From contig NZ_WBVQ01000002.1 in the NCBI RefSeq assembly GCF_008933165.1, positions 271,569 through 335,568 of the forward strand: DNA of 64,000 nucleotides. The letters run 5' to 3'. How positions within the stretch are numbered: the stretch's first letter is position 1; each line of letters begins with the position of its first letter. The notes beneath the pieces are model-generated. The model was not told the origin of the DNA. It searched no databases and saw only the letters and a list, made by a program, of their open reading frames with translations. A program made the translations under genes and the position numbers. The stretch is from Phaeocystidibacter marisrubri (GTDB lineage Bacteria; Bacteroidota; Bacteroidia; Flavobacteriales; Schleiferiaceae). This document shows, piece after piece, positions 1 through 10,628 of the stretch.

Positions 1-1
1 A

Positions 2-154
2 GCAGTGGAAGTGGTTATTGAGGCAAAAGACAACAACGACGAGCTCTTCTTAAACGAAGTGGCTGATCTCACCTATCACTTGATTGTACTGCTCAAAGCG
101 AAAGGATTTACCTTGGGCGACATTGAAACGGTTCTCCGTGCAAGGTCTAAGTAA
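2..154 (+). CDS. hisE: Phosphoribosyl-ATP pyrophosphatase domain (HisE), 3' end only
   Basis: Only the last 50 codons are in the window, ending in TAA at 152-154. The visible residues include AVEVVIEAKDNNDELFLNE followed by ADLTYHLIVLL, the metal-binding helix pair of the HisE (MazG-like, all-alpha) fold that hydrolyses phosphoribosyl-ATP to phosphoribosyl-AMP in the second step of histidine synthesis. In this phylum the domain is usually the C-terminal half of a bifunctional HisIE protein, so the complete gene may be hisIE; the missing 5' part would decide. It converges on the minus-strand gene at 166-690 with only 11 bases between stop codons. Confidence 0.85.
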   Translation, partial: AVEVVIEAKDNNDELFLNEVADLTYHLIVLLKAKGFTLGDIETVLRARSK

Positions 155-165
155 GGCTTTTGCGA

Positions 166-690
166 CTATCGACTTCTGGAATCGAGCTCACGAAGCTCCT
201 TGGAAATCCAAAGGATGAGTTCACCTTGATCACTTACATCCACCAGTTGATCCAAAGTGGGGTCTGTCTTTAGCTGTTCCTTATGGGTAGAATAAAATTG
301 AACGCATGAAGTAAGTGCGGCATCGGTGCAATTCAATTCATTCCCTCTAGCCTCAGGATGATGGATGGCAAATCGAATCCACCCCGCCAAGTACACGCTC
401 ATCAGAACGGGATTCTTCTTCATGAAGCCCGTAAGCTCTGTGCGCATTCGAATGGGAAATTCATTGGTATGCCGCGCCCAGTTGAGAATAAAGCCACTCA
501 TTTGGTCCCAAGTGGGATCATTCGGGTTGTAAGAGCTGGTCAGAATCCAATCTGCACACTCTTCTACGGTTTCCAATTCATCATGAGCATCTTCGGCATT
601 CCGGATCACAATATCTTCAATATCCGGTTGCGCCATAATGTTCATGGACACTAGGCTAAATGCATACAGGAGAATGGACTTCATCTTCAT
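166..690 (-). CDS. Small secreted protein of unknown function, paralogue A
   Basis: A 174-residue protein with an N-terminal signal peptide (basic MKMK, hydrophobic ILLYAFSLVSMNIMAQ, cleavage probably after the first MAQ). The mature part is mostly predicted helix, with an acidic first 40 residues and Trp-containing segments (ECADWIL, FILNWARHT, LAGWIRFAIHH). It aligns along its length with the product of 764-1276: (D/K)WLxSSxxxPxxxxW near residue 50 of both, then a W/A-rich helix, a central A-W-I/G-H motif, and a GEL-x-x-W near the C terminus. I do not recognise a named family. The likely location is periplasmic or outer-membrane associated. The second Met (M3) is an alternative start. Confidence 0.75.
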   Translation of the reverse strand: MKMKSILLYAFSLVSMNIMAQPDIEDIVIRNAEDAHDELETVEECADWILTSSYNPNDPTWDQMSGFILNWARHTNEFPIRMRTELTGFMKKNPVLMSVYLAGWIRFAIHHPEARGNELNCTDAALTSCVQFYSTHKEQLKTDPTLDQLVDVSDQGELILWISKELRELDSRSR

Positions 691-763
691 AATTACAAAA
701 TTGTAGGAGACATCTCTTTAACCTCACCTCTTCCCATCATCCCATAGAGTGATGTGGTTGAAG

Positions 764-1276
764 CTACCTCTTGGGAATTACATCCACAGCCCATTCCTCC
801 AATTCGCCTTTGCGCTGCAAACGTTGAAGTTTGCGCAAGCTACGAGAATTCTCAAGGCTACTCTCATTGGATTCTGCATAGTCTAATACTACCGTAATCG
901 CAGCAAAACAGCATGCAGCGGGATCATCTAAGTCTTCCGGGTTCTCCAAAGCATGAATTCCCCAAGCAGCAGTGAAGATCAAAAGTAAAGATGAATTGTC
1001 CTCTGAGAAAGACAGCATCTCTTGCGAAAGAGTAACTCCAAACGAATCGGTAGCCGAAATCCAAGCTAAGGTATAAGCGCCCACTTTCTTCCAATCAGAA
1101 TTGTCTGGATCATGAGGAGAGCTAATTAACCATTTGGCAGCAGTAAGATAGTTCTCCGTTGCTGCCGTAACATCTGCCGTAGTTTCAAAATTCGGTTCCA
1201 ATTCAAAATCGAAATCTTGAGAATAAAGCGGAAAAGTCGAAATCAGAAGTAACCCTGTTAGGATAAAGTTTTTCAT
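764..1276 (-). CDS. Small secreted protein of unknown function, paralogue B
   Basis: A 170-residue protein with signal peptide MKNFILTGLLLISTFPLYSQ and an acidic mature N terminus (DFDFELEPNFE). It shares segment order with the protein encoded at 166-690: AKWLISSPHDPDNSDW, a helix ending in W, AAWGIHALENPE, and KGELEEWAVDV at the end. The two genes lie in tandem 73 bases apart and look like a local duplication followed by divergence. A Cys pair (AACCFAA) occurs near residue 123, where paralogue A has single cysteines. No family is recognised. The pair may form one transcript running from 1276 to 166. Confidence 0.75.
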   Translation of the reverse strand: MKNFILTGLLLISTFPLYSQDFDFELEPNFETTADVTAATENYLTAAKWLISSPHDPDNSDWKKVGAYTLAWISATDSFGVTLSQEMLSFSEDNSSLLLIFTAAWGIHALENPEDLDDPAACCFAAITVVLDYAESNESSLENSRSLRKLQRLQRKGELEEWAVDVIPKR

Positions 1277-1386
1277 TGAAAGAGAGTTGAATTGAATCTT
1301 GAAAGTACAACTTGAGATGTTACGTTCAAATATCTAGTGCTTCAAGTTCTGTTTATCAATCCACTTCCAGAAAGCTGAACAGCACA

Positions 1387-1421
1387 AAAAAACCCCTCGA
1401 CTTTCATCGAAGGGTTTCTAA
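1387..1421 (-). terminator. Rho-independent terminator of the carA-eno-citrate synthase unit
   Basis: Reading the minus strand, AAACCCTTCGA pairs with TCGAGGGGTTT around a short loop and is followed by a run of Ts (the A run at 1387-1393 on the plus strand). It begins about 18 bases after the citrate synthase stop codon. Confidence 0.8.
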
Positions 1422-1438
1422 TATGTCTAATTCGAAAA

Positions 1439-2743
1439 TTACTTACCGAATTTGTCTTTCAAAAGTGCAGTGGTTGTAGAACCTGGACGCTCGATTGGGA
1501 AACCAAGTGCACGGTCCCAAATCAAGTTCGCCATGGTTCCTAGTGCACGAGAAACACCGAACAATACAGTGTAGAAATCGTACTCTGTCAAACCGTAATG
1601 CATCAACAACTGACCAGAGTGTGCATCCACGTTTGGCCAAGGGTTCTTGATCTTACCTGTAGAGCTAAGAATCTCTGGAACCACTTCGTAAATACGGCTC
1701 ACAATCAAGAACATCTCGTCATGTGGCATGTGTTCCAAAGCGAACTTGCGTTGTGCTTCGTAACGTGGGTCGGTTTTGCGCAATACAGCGTGACCAAATC
1801 CTGGAATCACTTTACCATCGGCAAGCGTCTTGCGTACGTAGTTTGCAATTTGCTCTTTAGAAGGAAGTCCTCCACCCAACTCATCGCGCATAGCGAGAGT
1901 CCAGCGAATTACCTCTTGGTTAGCCAATCCATGAAGTGGACCTGCCAAACCGTTCATTCCCGCAGAGAAGCTCAAATAAGCATCACTGAGTGCAGAACCT
2001 ACAAGCTTCACAGCGTGTGCAGAAACGTTACCGCCTTCGTGATCTGAGTGGATGGTCATGTACAAACGCATCAACTCTTTGAACTCCTCGTTATCGAAGC
2101 CTAGCATGTGAGCAAAGTTACCGGCCCAGTCCAACTTCGGATCTGGTTCGATGTGCTCGCCATTGTGGTAAACGCGACGATAGATATATGCAGCCACACG
2201 CGGAAGGCGTGCGATAAGGTTCATTGCATCCTCGTAGTTCGGCATCCAGTATTCACTCTTGTGGATACCTGCGCGGTAAGCACGAGAGAATTCACTTTCC
2301 GTACGAAGTGCCATGATACCAGCAACGAACTGAGTCATTGGGTGAGCACTTTGAGGAAGTGAATCAATCACTTTGAATACGTGAGGAGGAACGATAGAAC
2401 GACGAGCCCAGTTGTTGCTCAAGCGACGAACTTGCTCATCATCTGGAACTTCATTCATCAACATCAGGTGGAAGATACCTTCTGGAAGAGGCTCTTTGCC
2501 ACCTGGCATTTTAGGAAGCTTTTCTTGTAGTTCAGGGATAGAATAACCGCGGAAACGGATACCCTCTTCTGGATCGAGCTTAGAAGTCTCACAGATAAGG
2601 GCAGGCATACCGCGCATACCTTGATAAAGCTGCGACACTTTGATCTCACCAATTACTTCATCACCGTGTTCAGCGACGAAGTCACGAACTTCTTTTTGTG
2701 CGTCTGCAACTTTTGATTGAAAATGTTCTTTGATACGATCCAT
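1439..2743 (-). CDS. gltA: Citrate synthase, eukaryotic (mitochondrial)-like form
   Basis: A 434-residue enzyme condensing oxaloacetate with acetyl-CoA, the entry step of the TCA cycle. The catalytic set is visible: the His-rich HSDHEGGN segment (residues 232-239), H271 in GPLHGLAN, H318 in [13 protein letters not shown] and D373 in VDAHSG. The last three fall within three residues of the pig-heart numbering (H274, H320, D375). The overall pattern, including [14 protein letters not shown] and the N-terminal helical extension, is that of the mitochondrial type rather than the NADH-regulated hexameric enzyme of enterics. It lies 9 bases downstream of eno and is probably the last gene of a carA-eno-gltA transcript. 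Confidence 0.95.
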   Translation of the reverse strand: MDRIKEHFQSKVADAQKEVRDFVAEHGDEVIGEIKVSQLYQGMRGMPALICETSKLDPEEGIRFRGYSIPELQEKLPKMPGGKEPLPEGIFHLMLMNEVPDDEQVRRLSNNWARRSIVPPHVFKVIDSLPQSAHPMTQFVAGIMALRTESEFSRAYRAGIHKSEYWMPNYEDAMNLIARLPRVAAYIYRRVYHNGEHIEPDPKLDWAGNFAHMLGFDNEEFKELMRLYMTIHSDHEGGNVSAHAVKLVGSALSDAYLSFSAGMNGLAGPLHGLANQEVIRWTLAMRDELGGGLPSKEQIANYVRKTLADGKVIPGFGHAVLRKTDPRYEAQRKFALEHMPHDEMFLIVSRIYEVVPEILSSTGKIKNPWPNVDAHSGQLLMHYGLTEYDFYTVLFGVSRALGTMANLIWDRALGFPIERPGSTTTALLKDKFGK

Positions 2744-2752
2744 GTCGAGCTA

Positions 2753-4054
<1,302 letters not shown>

Positions 4055-5167
4055 TTAGGCGTTAACCGCCGACTTCATATTGTCAACAAATTGGTCAAAC
4101 AAATATCGTGCATCGTGCGGACCTGGCCCTGCTTCTGGGTGATATTGTACAGAGAAAACTGGAACATCAGTTCGTCGAATTCCTGCTACGGTACCATCGT
4201 TGAGGTGGACATGGGTCAATTCCACAATCTCCGAAGCTTCCACATCTTCCATCTTCACAGCAAAGCCGTGGTTCTGAGATGTGATTTCACCGTTTCCGGT
4301 AAGGATATTTTTGATAGGATGGTTAATCCCGCGGTGACCATTGTGCATCTTATAAGTGCTCAGACCAGATGCCAATGAGATCATTTGATGACCGAGACAG
4401 ATACCAAAGATGGGTAAACCTGATTCGATCAATTTCTTCACTTCGTCCACCACACCTGGCATCGCAGCTGGGTCACCCGGACCATTCGACAAGAACAATC
4501 CATCTGCATTTAATGCAAGGAGAGTAGACGCTGGTGTATTCCAAGGGTAAACGTGAACTTGACATCCGCGTTCTGCGAGGTTGCGAAGGATATTCTTCTT
4601 GATTCCCAAATCGAGGGCAGCCACTTTGAACGGAGCATTCTCGTCACCATACACAAATGGTTCTGTAGTACTCACTTTAGAAGAGAGCTCTAGACCTTCC
4701 ATGCTAGGAACTTTGGCCAACTCCGCTTTAAGGTCGTCGATTTGGGTAATCTCTGTAGAAATAATCGCATTCATTGCCCCGCTATCGCGGATGTGACGTA
4801 CCAATGCGCGAGTATCCACATCACAAATGGCCACCTTGTTATTGGCCTTAAAGTAATCATACAACGTATGATCAGCAGCTGGGCGACTTTGATGAGTAGA
4901 GAAGTTCTTACAGATCAAGCCTGCAATCTTCACGCCGTCGCTTTCCACCTCCTCTTCAAAGGTTCCATAATTACCGATATGCGCAGTAGCGGTAACCATC
5001 AATTGACCGAAATAACTAGGATCTGTAAAGATCTCTTGATAGCCGGTCATACCCGTGTTAAAACAAATTTCACCCCATGCTGTACCATCCAATCCAGTAG
5101 ATCGTCCGTAAAAAACGGTTCCGTCTTCAAGAAGGAGAATTGCTGGTTTACGGTGTTCGTATGCCAT
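4055..5167 (-). CDS. carA: Carbamoyl-phosphate synthase small (glutaminase) subunit
   Basis: A 370-residue class I glutamine amidotransferase subunit that supplies ammonia to CarB for carbamoyl phosphate, feeding pyrimidine and arginine synthesis. The N-terminal CarA domain starts MAYEHRKPAILLLEDGTVFYG. The C-terminal amidotransferase domain has the nucleophile Cys in FGICLGHQMISLA and the His/Glu pair in VQYHPEAGPGPHD. The frame opens upstream to 5209, but that region is the terminator of the ribosomal operon, so the ATG at 5165-5167 is the sensible start. carB is not adjacent. It is probably first in a carA-eno-gltA unit. Confidence 0.96.
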   Translation of the reverse strand: MAYEHRKPAILLLEDGTVFYGRSTGLDGTAWGEICFNTGMTGYQEIFTDPSYFGQLMVTATAHIGNYGTFEEEVESDGVKIAGLICKNFSTHQSRPAADHTLYDYFKANNKVAICDVDTRALVRHIRDSGAMNAIISTEITQIDDLKAELAKVPSMEGLELSSKVSTTEPFVYGDENAPFKVAALDLGIKKNILRNLAERGCQVHVYPWNTPASTLLALNADGLFLSNGPGDPAAMPGVVDEVKKLIESGLPIFGICLGHQMISLASGLSTYKMHNGHRGINHPIKNILTGNGEITSQNHGFAVKMEDVEASEIVELTHVHLNDGTVAGIRRTDVPVFSVQYHPEAGPGPHDARYLFDQFVDNMKSAVNA

Positions 5168-5207
5168 GGAATCTGCTCTTTTTGTGTAAGTTACGTTCTT
5201 AGATTGC

Positions 5208-5243
5208 AAAAAAAAAGGATAAGACAGGCGTCTTATCCTTTTT
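5208..5243 (-). terminator. Rho-independent terminator of the ribosomal superoperon
   Basis: AAAAAGGATAAGA and TCTTATCCTTTTT form a near-perfect stem with a 6-base loop, followed on the minus strand by a long T run (As at 5208-5216 on the plus strand). It lies 25 bases after the rplQ stop and immediately upstream of carA. Confidence 0.88.
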
Positions 5244-5268
5244 CAGTTATGCTAAAGTCATAGGATGA

Positions 5269-5793
5269 TCACTCACCTTTTGCTTCTTCACCAGCTTCGT
5301 TGGTATCAACGTCTGCTGAGTTTTCAACTTCTTTAGCTGGTGCTTCTTCAGCTGCAGGAGCTGCTTCAACTTTCTTACCAGCACGACGAGTAGACTTCTT
5401 CTTAGATGAAGTTGACTTTTCGTTCGTGTATAGTTCGTTAAAGTCCACCAACTCGATCATTGCCATATCGGCATTATCACCAAGACGGTTACCCGTTTTA
5501 ATGATACGAGTGTATCCACCAGGACGGTCACCTACTTTCACGCTCACTTCGCGGAAAAGTTCAGTAACAGCGTTCTTATCTTGAAGGTAACGGAATACAA
5601 CACGACGGTTGTGAGTGCTATCTTCTTTAGAACGAGTGATCAAAGGCTCAACGAACTTCTTAAGTTCACGTGCCTTCGCCACGGTGGTGTTAATGCGCTT
5701 GTGTTCGATCAACGAGCAAGCCATGTTTGATAGCATCGCCTTACGGTGAGCCGACTTTCTGCCCAGGTGATTGAATTTCTTACCGTGTCTCAT
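5269..5793 (-). CDS. rplQ: 50S ribosomal protein L17 with acidic C-terminal tail
   Basis: The first ~120 residues ([21 protein letters not shown] onward, with [27 protein letters not shown]) are a canonical L17, which sits near the peptide exit of the large subunit. The protein then continues with a low-complexity Lys-rich and Ala/Glu-rich tail (residues ~128-174), giving 174 residues against about 127 in E. coli. Tails of this kind are familiar in Bacteroidota L17. It is the last gene of the superoperon, 6 bases after rpoA. Confidence 0.97.
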   Translation of the reverse strand: MRHGKKFNHLGRKSAHRKAMLSNMACSLIEHKRINTTVAKARELKKFVEPLITRSKEDSTHNRRVVFRYLQDKNAVTELFREVSVKVGDRPGGYTRIIKTGNRLGDNADMAMIELVDFNELYTNEKSTSSKKKSTRRAGKKVEAAPAAEEAPAKEVENSADVDTNEAGEEAKGE

Positions 5794-5799
5794 TTCTAC

Positions 5800-6792
5800 T
5801 TACTCCTTGTCCAATTTATACTTTGTGATGTCCATACCGAACTCTAGGCCCTTGTTGTGTACAAGCTCATCAAGTTCAGTGAGAGACTTCTTACCGAAGT
5901 TGCGGAACTTCATAAGGTCAGCCTTAGTGTAAGTCACTAGGTCACCCAAAGTCTCAACTTCAGCTGCTTTCAAACAGTTCAATGCACGAACTGACAAATC
6001 AAGGTCAGTCAACTTCGTCTTCAAGAGCTGACGCATGTGGAGGATTTCCTCGTCGTATGTATCAGTTTCTTTGCTCTCTTGGTCTTCCAAAGTAATGCGC
6101 TCATCGCTGAACAACATAAAGTGGTGGATCAAGATGTTTGAAGCGTCAGTCAACGCATCTTTAGGATGAATTGAACCGTCAGTCGTAATCTCGATAAGAA
6201 GCTTTTCGTAGTCAGTCTTCTGTTCTACACGGAAGTTTTCGATACTGTAACGAACGTTCTTAATCGGAGTATAGATAGCATCGATAGCAATAGTACCCAT
6301 CGCTGCATCCGACTTTTTGTTCTCTTCAGCTGGAACGTAACCGCGACCTTTTTCGATTGTCAATTCAATCTCAAGTTTCACGCTTGGCTCCATGTGACAG
6401 ATTACCAAGTCAGGGTTCAACACTTGGAAAGCGCTGATAGACCCGGCGATATCACCGGCAGTAAGAACGTCTTTACCTGTAAGAGTTACCTTAACAGTTT
6501 CGCTCTCTTGCTCTTCAATTTGACGCTTAAAGCGAACCTGCTTCAAGTTCAAAATGATCTCGGTAACATCCTCAACAACTCCTTTGATTGTTGAGAATTC
6601 GTGCTCTACTCCGCTAATCTTCACTGACGTGAAGGCAAAGCCCTCAAGAGAGGACAGGAGGACGCGGCGCAACGCGTTTCCGATGGTAAGTCCATAACCC
6701 GGTTCAAGAGGACGGAATTCGAATTGACCTTCAGTTTCGGTCGATGAATTCATAATTACCTTGTCGGGCTTCTGGAAATTGAGGATGGCCAT
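5800..6792 (-). CDS. rpoA: DNA-directed RNA polymerase subunit alpha
   Basis: A 330-residue alpha subunit that nucleates RNA polymerase assembly and contacts promoters and activators. The N-terminal assembly domain shows [22 protein letters not shown], and the C-terminal domain shows [23 protein letters not shown] and [16 protein letters not shown], the DNA- and activator-binding helix-hairpin-helix. The reading frame begins at a GTG (6798), but the ATG two codons downstream ([14 protein letters not shown]) is the family start. It lies between rpsD and rplQ, as in most alpha operons. Confidence 0.98.
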   Translation of the reverse strand: MAILNFQKPDKVIMNSSTETEGQFEFRPLEPGYGLTIGNALRRVLLSSLEGFAFTSVKISGVEHEFSTIKGVVEDVTEIILNLKQVRFKRQIEEQESETVKVTLTGKDVLTAGDIAGSISAFQVLNPDLVICHMEPSVKLEIELTIEKGRGYVPAEENKKSDAAMGTIAIDAIYTPIKNVRYSIENFRVEQKTDYEKLLIEITTDGSIHPKDALTDASNILIHHFMLFSDERITLEDQESKETDTYDEEILHMRQLLKTKLTDLDLSVRALNCLKAAEVETLGDLVTYTKADLMKFRNFGKKSLTELDELVHNKGLEFGMDITKYKLDKE

Positions 6793-6814
6793 ATGCACGA
6801 TGGGATTAATGTGA

Positions 6815-7420
6815 TTACTTCGAGTACAATTCTACGATCAACTGCTCCTTAATGTTCTCAGGGATCATTTCGCGCTGAGGAACACTAACAAATGTACCAG
6901 TCAATGTATTGTCGTTAAACTCGATCCACTCAAAGTCATTTCTGCGGCTAGAAACCGTGTTTTGAATAACCTCTAGTGATTTAGATTTTTCACGAACGGA
7001 GATCTTATCTCCAGGCTTCACGCTGAAGCTAGGAATGTTAACGATATCGCCGTTCACTAGAATGTGACGGTGACCCACCAACTGACGTGCAGCACGACGA
7101 GTTGGAGCGATTCCCATGCGGAATACTACGTTGTCCAATCGAGACTCACAGTATTGCAACAACACTTCACCGGTAATTCCCTTAGAACGAGAAGCTTTCT
7201 CGAACAAGTTGCGGAATTGACGCTCTAGAATACCGTAAGTGTACTTCGCTTTTTGCTTTTCTGCCAATTGAACCGCGTATTCTGATTTCTTACCACGCTT
7301 GCGTGCGAAACCGTGCTGTCCAGGAGGATATTGACGCTTTTCGTAAGCGCTGTCCGGGCCGAAAATCGGCTCGCCAAATCGACGTGCGATCTTGGTAACG
7401 GGACCTCTATATCTTGCCAT
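6815..7420 (-). CDS. rpsD: 30S ribosomal protein S4
   Basis: A 201-residue S4, a primary 16S rRNA binder that starts small-subunit assembly and in many bacteria also represses the alpha operon. It begins [21 protein letters not shown] and has the S4 RNA-binding fold [31 protein letters not shown]. It lacks the N-terminal zinc-binding Cys cluster of C+ forms. It is followed by rpoA after 22 bases. Confidence 0.98.
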   Translation of the reverse strand: MARYRGPVTKIARRFGEPIFGPDSAYEKRQYPPGQHGFARKRGKKSEYAVQLAEKQKAKYTYGILERQFRNLFEKASRSKGITGEVLLQYCESRLDNVVFRMGIAPTRRAARQLVGHRHILVNGDIVNIPSFSVKPGDKISVREKSKSLEVIQNTVSSRRNDFEWIEFNDNTLTGTFVSVPQREMIPENIKEQLIVELYSK

Positions 7421-7444
7421 TTCGTTGGTCTTTTTCTAGTTCGA

Positions 7445-7834
7445 TTATACTCTTCTGCGTTTCGGAGGGCGGCATCCGTTGTGTGGGATCGGAGTGATAT
7501 CTACGATCTCAGTAACTTCGATACCGGCGTTGTGAAGTGAACGGATAGCGCTCTCGCGACCATTACCTGGACCTTTCACATAAACCTTTACCTTCTTAAG
7601 GCCGGCTTCCATTGCGCGACCTGCGCAATCCTCAGCAGCAGTTTGAGCAGCGTAAGGAGTGTTCTTCTTAGATCCTCTAAAGCCCATCTTACCAGCTGAT
7701 GACCAAGAGATCACTTGACCAGTAGTATTGGTTAGAGAAATAATGATGTTGTTGAAAGTAGCGCTGATGTGAGCTTCCCCTACCGGGTCCACTTTCACTT
7801 TTCTCTTCTTTACGCTCTTTGTTGACTTTGCCAT
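7445..7834 (-). CDS. rpsK: 30S ribosomal protein S11
   Basis: A 129-residue S11, part of the small-subunit platform next to the mRNA exit. Visible family landmarks are [37 protein letters not shown] read in two adjoining blocks, then [24 protein letters not shown] and the basic tail [12 protein letters not shown]. It sits between rpsM and rpsD. Confidence 0.98.
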   Translation of the reverse strand: MAKSTKSVKKRKVKVDPVGEAHISATFNNIIISLTNTTGQVISWSSAGKMGFRGSKKNTPYAAQTAAEDCAGRAMEAGLKKVKVYVKGPGNGRESAIRSLHNAGIEVTEIVDITPIPHNGCRPPKRRRV

Positions 7835-7847
7835 GACTCCCTACTTA

Positions 7848-8225
7848 TTATTTCGTAGCCTTCTTCTTATTTGCAACAGTCTTACGCTTACCCTTACGAG
7901 TACGAGAGTTATTCTTCGTACGTTGTCCACGTAGTGGTAAACCTAGACGGTGACGGATACCGCGGATCGCTCCGATGTCCATCAAACGCTTGATGTTAAG
8001 CTGTACCTCTGAACGAAGTTCGCCTTCCACCTTGTATCCATCTGAGATAACGGTGCGGATCGCAGTAAGCTGATCGTCATTCCAATCCTGCACTTTAGTG
8101 TCAAAATCTACACCCGCTTGGGTAAGGATTTCACGTGCGCGGCTACGGCCAATGCCGAAGATATAGGTCAAGCCGATCTCGCCTCGCTTGTTCTTTGGTA
8201 AGTCAATACCAGCAATTCTCGCCAT
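7848..8225 (-). CDS. rpsM: 30S ribosomal protein S13
   Basis: A 125-residue S13 of the small-subunit head, which contacts L5 in an intersubunit bridge and the P-site t[29 protein letters not shown] and the signature [19 protein letters not shown] are present, followed by a Lys/Arg-rich tail. It is 13 bases upstream of rpsK. Confidence 0.98.
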   Translation of the reverse strand: MARIAGIDLPKNKRGEIGLTYIFGIGRSRAREILTQAGVDFDTKVQDWNDDQLTAIRTVISDGYKVEGELRSEVQLNIKRLMDIGAIRGIRHRLGLPLRGQRTKNNSRTRKGKRKTVANKKKATK

Positions 8226-8246
8226 AATTCCTTTGAATTAATTCTT

Positions 8247-8363
8247 TTAACCCTGACGTTGTTTAAACTTCGGGTTCTTTTTGTTGATCACGTACAAGCG
8301 GCCTTTGCGGCGTACAATCTTGCAGTCCGCGCTTCTCTTTTTGATAGAGGCTCTTACTTTCAT
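8247..8363 (-). CDS. rpmJ: 50S ribosomal protein L36, zinc-free form
   Basis: A 38-codon gene between infA and rpsM. It begins [15 protein letters not shown] and ends KFKQRQG, the characteristic L36 ends. Of the Cys3-His zinc ligands of the C+ form only one Cys (C14) remains: the first Cys position is Ser/Ala and the third is Asn. This is therefore a C- type L36 that should not bind zinc. ATG is at 8361-8363 and TAA at 8247-8249. Confidence 0.95.
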   Translation of the reverse strand: MKVRASIKKRSADCKIVRRKGRLYVINKKNPKFKQRQG

Positions 8364-8377
8364 CGCTCTGGTCTGTT

Positions 8378-8593
8378 TTAGTATCGATATACGATACGTC
8401 CTTTGGTCAAATCGTATGGGCTCAATTCGAGCTTAACTCTGTCTCCCGGAAGAAGTTTGATGTAGTGCATTCTCATCTTTCCGGAAATATGTGCAGTCAC
8501 TACGTGGCCGTTCTCTAGTTCTACGCGGAACATCGCATTCGACAATGCTTCTGTGATGGTTCCGTCCTGTTCAATTGCTCCTTGCTTAGCCAT
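8378..8593 (-). CDS. infA: Translation initiation factor IF-1
   Basis: A 71-residue single OB-fold protein that occupies the A site during initiation and helps IF-2 and IF-3. [30 protein letters not shown] and [30 protein letters not shown] match the family along its full length. It is 3 bases downstream of secY and 14 bases upstream of rpmJ, its usual place in this phylum. Confidence 0.98.
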   Translation of the reverse strand: MAKQGAIEQDGTITEALSNAMFRVELENGHVVTAHISGKMRMHYIKLLPGDRVKLELSPYDLTKGRIVYRY

Positions 8594-8596
8594 TAC

Positions 8597-9937
8597 TTAG
8601 ATTGCATTAGCAGTTGAACGCCCTTTCAAACGACCCGTTTTCATCAAACCATCGTAGTGACGGTTTAACAAGTAGCTCTCAATTTGCATGAGGGTATCCA
8701 ATACCACACCTACAATAATCAAGAGAGAAGTACCTCCGTAGAACTGAGCCCATTGCTGCGTCATACCTGTCATCATTGCAATTGCTGGCAAAATTGCTAG
8801 AACTGCTAGAAGGAATGCACCTGGCAAGGTGATACGACTCAATATCTCGTCAAGGTATTCGGCAGTAGACCGCCCTGGCTTAACGCCCGGTACGAAACCA
8901 CCGTTTCTTTTCAAATCGTCAGCAATGTTGTTGGTGTTAACCTGAATTGCTGTATAGAAATATGTAAAGAGAATAATCAAGAGCGCAAAGGTAAGGTTAT
9001 ACCAAACACCTTGAATATCTCCGAAGAAGTTGCGTACCCAAGACATGCTTTCCGACTGATTGAAGGAAGCCACTGAAATAGGAATGAACATGATGGCTTG
9101 AGCGAAGATGATCGGCATTACACCGGCTGCATTCACTCGGAGTGGCAAATAATCACGTCCAAGAGGACGGCCTGCTACTGCTCCACCTGCCGCGGTGCGT
9201 TTTGCATACTGCAAAGGCACTTTTCGAACTGCTTGTGTGAGAGCGATAGCAAACATGATTACAAGGTAGATAGCGGCCATCTCAAGGATGAATACTACCC
9301 AGCCACCTGAATCTTGTTCAACTTTAGCAACCAACTCTTGCATGAATGCTTGAGGTAGGTTAGCAATGATACCCACCATAATCAATAGGGAGATACCATT
9401 TCCGATACCTTTATCGGTAATACGTTCACCCAACCACATGGCAAAGATGGTACCTGCAATCAAGGTAGCAATAGAAAGAACCCAGAAGAGGTTCTGTGGA
9501 AGCGTGTAGCCCACATTTTGCATACCAAGGTTAGCGATGTACGCCGGTGCCTGAGCCGCACAAATGGCGATAGTCAGGTAGCGAGTCATCTGCGTCAATT
9601 TAGTACGGCCGCTCTCGCCGTCCTTTTGAAGCTTCTGAATAGCAGGAACCGCAAGACCCAATAGTTGGATTACGATCGAAGCTGAGATGTAAGGCATAAT
9701 ACCCAATCCGAGGATTGATGCATTTGAAAATGCACCACCGGTAAAGGCATCTAGCAATCCCATAAGACCTCCGGCTGCTTGATCCTTCAATCCTTCTAGA
9801 CTTGCGATGTCGATTCCTGGTAGTGGCACGTTAGACCCTACACGGTATACTAAGAGTAAACCAAGAGTGAGGAGAATCTTCTCTCTCAACTCTTTGATTC
9901 TCCAAATATTTCTCAGCGTTTCGATGAAGTTTTTCAT
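8597..9937 (-). CDS. secY: Protein translocase subunit SecY
   Basis: A 446-residue inner-membrane channel of the Sec translocon. About ten hydrophobic helices are visible, starting with ILLTLGLLLVYRVGSNVPLPGI. The plug region after TM1 (GGLMGLLDAFTGGAFSNASILGLGIMPYISASI) and the cytoplasmic loop RTAAGGAVAGRPLGRDYLPLRVN are canonical. It follows rplO by 15 bases, as in the spc operon. Confidence 0.98.
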   Translation of the reverse strand: MKNFIETLRNIWRIKELREKILLTLGLLLVYRVGSNVPLPGIDIASLEGLKDQAAGGLMGLLDAFTGGAFSNASILGLGIMPYISASIVIQLLGLAVPAIQKLQKDGESGRTKLTQMTRYLTIAICAAQAPAYIANLGMQNVGYTLPQNLFWVLSIATLIAGTIFAMWLGERITDKGIGNGISLLIMVGIIANLPQAFMQELVAKVEQDSGGWVVFILEMAAIYLVIMFAIALTQAVRKVPLQYAKRTAAGGAVAGRPLGRDYLPLRVNAAGVMPIIFAQAIMFIPISVASFNQSESMSWVRNFFGDIQGVWYNLTFALLIILFTYFYTAIQVNTNNIADDLKRNGGFVPGVKPGRSTAEYLDEILSRITLPGAFLLAVLAILPAIAMMTGMTQQWAQFYGGTSLLIIVGVVLDTLMQIESYLLNRHYDGLMKTGRLKGRSTANAI

Positions 9938-9952
9938 GCGGTAAATAGGCGC

Positions 9953-10402
9953 TTAGAGCGTCTCAGCCACTCCACCTAGAGCTTCGATGGCTGATTTTGC
10001 TGTTTCACTGAACTTGTTTGCTTTGATGGTCAATTTAGCTTTCAATTCGCCACGACCCAAAATTTTGATAAGGTCCTTTTTATCGGCCAAACCATTTGCA
10101 ACAAGTACTTCTCTGTCTACCGTATCGGTAACAATCTTATTATCAACGAGTGCCTGAATTGCGTCGAGGTTAATCGAACGGTATTCAACACGGTTAATAT
10201 TTTTGAAACCGAATTTTGGTACGCGGCGTTGAAGTGGCATTTGACCACCTTCAAAACCAATCTTACGAGAGTAACCCGAACGTGACTTTGCACCTTTGTG
10301 ACCACGTGTTGAAGTGCCCCCTTTACCGGAACCTTCACCGCGACCAATGCGGATACCCTTATGCGTAGAACCCTCTGCGGGTCTGAGATTACTAAGATCC
10401 AT
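9953..10402 (-). CDS. rplO: 50S ribosomal protein L15
   Basis: A 149-residue L15. It begins [22 protein letters not shown] and has the glycine- and basic-rich N-terminal extension [43 protein letters not shown] (read as adjoining segments) that penetrates 23S rRNA. The C-terminal globular domain ends GGVAETL. It lies between rpmD and secY. Confidence 0.98.
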   Translation of the reverse strand: MDLSNLRPAEGSTHKGIRIGRGEGSGKGGTSTRGHKGAKSRSGYSRKIGFEGGQMPLQRRVPKFGFKNINRVEYRSINLDAIQALVDNKIVTDTVDREVLVANGLADKKDLIKILGRGELKAKLTIKANKFSETAKSAIEALGGVAETL

Positions 10403-10425
10403 TGCTTTGATCCTTTATACTGTTG

Positions 10426-10608
10426 TTACTGTACTTCTTCTACAGTCACAAGGTGCGCCACTTTCGTGATCATACCTTTAATCTGTTCTGTGGCTTCGTG
10501 CTCTACAGTTTGATTCATCTTACGCAAGCCAAGAGCCTCGAGGGTTTTCTTTTGGCGGCCTGGGCGATTGATCGCGCTGCGCACTTGGGTGATCTTTACT
10601 TTCGACAT
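10426..10608 (-). CDS. rpmD: 50S ribosomal protein L30
   Basis: A 60-residue L30: MSKVKITQVRSAINRPGRQKKTLEALGLRKMN, the compact bacterial form lacking the archaeal/eukaryotic C-terminal extension. It is flanked by rpsE and rplO. Confidence 0.96.
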   Translation of the reverse strand: MSKVKITQVRSAINRPGRQKKTLEALGLRKMNQTVEHEATEQIKGMITKVAHLVTVEEVQ

Positions 10609-10628
10609 CTTTCGTTGTATTTATCGGA

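Noticed and set aside
1598-2047. Antisense frames of 80-150 codons across citrate synthase, enolase, carA, L2 and fusA
   Set aside because: They are shadows of strongly coding genes on the other strand, with no homology-like motifs or independent starts.
5168-5209. Upstream extension of carA
   Set aside because: The extra 14 codons overlap the T-rich part of the ribosomal operon terminator; the ATG at 5165-5167 gives the family N terminus.
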